Shown: in pieces, positions 5,968-7,160 of the stretch
Position numbering within the stretch: the first letter of the stretch is position 1
Layout of the letters: each line of letters starts with the position of its first letter
NCBI GenBank assembly: GCA_027490555.1
Contig: JAIXXW010000041.1
Location: forward strand, 1-7,160
Direction of reading: 5' to 3'
Length of the DNA stretch: 7,160 nucleotides
Source of the DNA: Comamonadaceae bacterium
Lineage (GTDB): Bacteria; Pseudomonadota; Gammaproteobacteria; Burkholderiales; Burkholderiaceae_C
Program-made: the position numbers and the translations under genes
The notes under the pieces: generated by a model
Database searches by the model: none
The model's input: the letters and a program-made list of their open reading frames with translations, nothing else
Told to the model about the DNA's origin: nothing

Positions 5968-7160
5968 TCAGACGACTTTGGCGATCGCGGCGCACACGTA
6001 ATCGATGTTTTTGCTGTTCAGCGCCGCCACGCACATGCGGCCGGTGTCGGTGCCGTACACGCCGAACTCGTTGCGCAAACGCACCATCTGGTCCTTGTTC
6101 AGGCCGGAATAGCTGAACATGCCGATCTGGCTGGTGATGAAAGACATGTCTTGGCGCACGCCAGCGGCTTTCAGGCCCTCCACCAGTTTTTGCCGCATGG
6201 CCTTGATGCGCACACGCATCTCGGCCAGTTCCTGTTCCCACTGAGCACGCAACTCGGGGTTGTTCAGCACGGCAGCCACCACCGCACCACCGTGGATGGG
6301 GGGGTTGGAGTAGTTGGTGCGGATGGCGATCTTGAGCTGGCTGAGCACGCGGGCCGCCTCTTCCTTGTCGGAGGCGACCACCGACAGGGCGCCCACGCGC
6401 TCGCCGTAGAGGCTGAAGCTCTTGGAAAAGGAGGTGGATACAAAAATGTTCAGGCCAGCGGCCACGAATTGGCCAATCACCGCACCGTCTTCGGCGATGC
6501 CATGGCCAAAGCCTTGGTAGGCCATGTCCAGGAAGGCCGTCAGGCCTTTGGCCTTGACCACCGCGATCACCTCTTGCCATTGGGCCTGGCTGATGTCGTA
6601 GCCCGTCGGGTTGTGGCAGCAGGCGTGCAGCACCACGATGGTGCCAGGGGCTGCTGCGTTCAGATCGGCCAGCATGCCCTCGAAGTTGACGCCCCGCTTG
6701 GCGGCATCGTAGTAAGCGTAGTTGCCGACCTCAAAACCGGCATTCACAAAGATGGCGCGGTGGTTTTCCCAGCTGGGGTCGGAGATCAACACCTTGGCGT
6801 TCGGGCTGACCTTTTTCAGAAAATCGGCCCCGATCTTCAGGCCGCCGGTGCCGCCGATGGCCTGCACGGTGGAGACGCGGCCGGACTTGACCACCTCGGA
6901 ATCCGCACCAAAGACCAGTGCCTTGACGGCATTGTCATAGGCCACGATGCCGTCGATGGGCAGGTAGCCCCGGGCGGCAGGTTTGTCCATCATGGCTTTT
7001 TCAGCGACCTGCACACATTGGAGCAGGGGCAGTTTGCCGTTGTCGTCGAAATACACGCCCACGCCCAGATTCACTTTGTTGGGGTTGGTGTCGGCATTGA
7101 ATTGTTCGTTCAGACCCAGGATCGGGTCACGGGGGGCCATTTCGACGGCAGAAAACAAAG
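5968..7160 (-). CDS. Aromatic/aspartate-type amino acid aminotransferase, start just outside the window
   Basis: This is a PLP-dependent class I aminotransferase of the AspC/TyrB family (fold type I), close in sequence to E. coli TyrB. It interconverts aromatic or dicarboxylic amino acids and their 2-oxo acids, probably with glutamate/2-oxoglutarate. Counting the TTG codon at 7158 as residue 1, the PLP lysine is Lys246 in STSFSKSFSLYGERVG. Asp211 and Tyr214 in FLDMAYQGFG, and Asn183 in CCHNPTG, contact the cofactor. Arg374 in TGRMCVA binds the substrate carboxylate, and Trp130 and Arg254 are in their usual places. The 396 visible codons nearly equal the family length of about 397. The frame is open to the window edge. 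The leading residues LFSAVEMAPRDPIL suggest that the true start lies one or two codons beyond base 7160, although TTG at 7158 cannot be excluded. Whether Tyr/Phe or Asp is preferred cannot be read from the sequence. A strong terminator follows the gene. Confidence 0.92.
   Translation of the reverse strand, partial: LFSAVEMAPRDPILGLNEQFNADTNPNKVNLGVGVYFDDNGKLPLLQCVQVAEKAMMDKPAARGYLPIDGIVAYDNAVKALVFGADSEVVKSGRVSTVQAIGGTGGLKIGADFLKKVSPNAKVLISDPSWENHRAIFVNAGFEVGNYAYYDAAKRGVNFEGMLADLNAAAPGTIVVLHACCHNPTGYDISQAQWQEVIAVVKAKGLTAFLDMAYQGFGHGIAEDGAVIGQFVAAGLNIFVSTSFSKSFSLYGERVGALSVVASDKEEAARVLSQLKIAIRTNYSNPPIHGGAVVAAVLNNPELRAQWEQELAEMRVRIKAMRQKLVEGLKAAGVRQDMSFITSQIGMFSYSGLNKDQMVRLRNEFGVYGTDTGRMCVAALNSKNIDYVCAAIAKVV

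Overview
The window is a gene-dense, high-GC stretch of a bacterial chromosome. The closest visible resemblance is to Burkholderiales, probably Comamonadaceae. This placement is inferred from the GC-rich codon use, a propionyl-CoA carboxylase operon, a cysteine-type intracellular PHB depolymerase and a TyrB-like aminotransferase. No rRNA, tRNA, CRISPR array, insertion sequence, phage gene or tandem repeat array was seen.

Left part (1-3637, plus strand): the 3' end of the propionyl-CoA carboxylase beta subunit gene is followed by the complete biotin-carrying alpha subunit gene. A small VOC-fold gene resembling methylmalonyl-CoA epimerase comes next. The three are tightly packed: 20 nt separate pccB from pccA, and an ATGA overlap joins pccA to the epimerase-like gene. 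Together they read as the propionyl-CoA to methylmalonyl-CoA branch, which feeds succinyl-CoA. The mutase is not in the window and may lie upstream.

Middle part (3650-5796, minus strand): phaZ encodes an intracellular polyhydroxybutyrate depolymerase and is followed 5 nt later by a small RnfB-like iron-sulfur protein. This pair converges on the propionate operon with only 12 nt between the stop codons. The PhaZ protein carries an unusual basic, low-complexity C-terminal tail.

Right part (5797-7160): a 171-nt intergenic region holds a clear intrinsic terminator, a second 7-bp inverted repeat and a possible weak phaZ promoter. It is followed by an aromatic/aspartate-type aminotransferase on the minus strand, whose first one or two codons fall just outside the window.

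The common theme is central carbon metabolism: propionyl-CoA carboxylation, mobilisation of stored polyester and amino-acid transamination. I found no convincing previously undescribed multi-gene system. The points most worth a second look are the altered metal-ligand position in the epimerase-like protein, the PhaZ tail, the anchor-less RnfB-like protein coupled to phaZ, and the overlapping inverted repeats in the terminator region.
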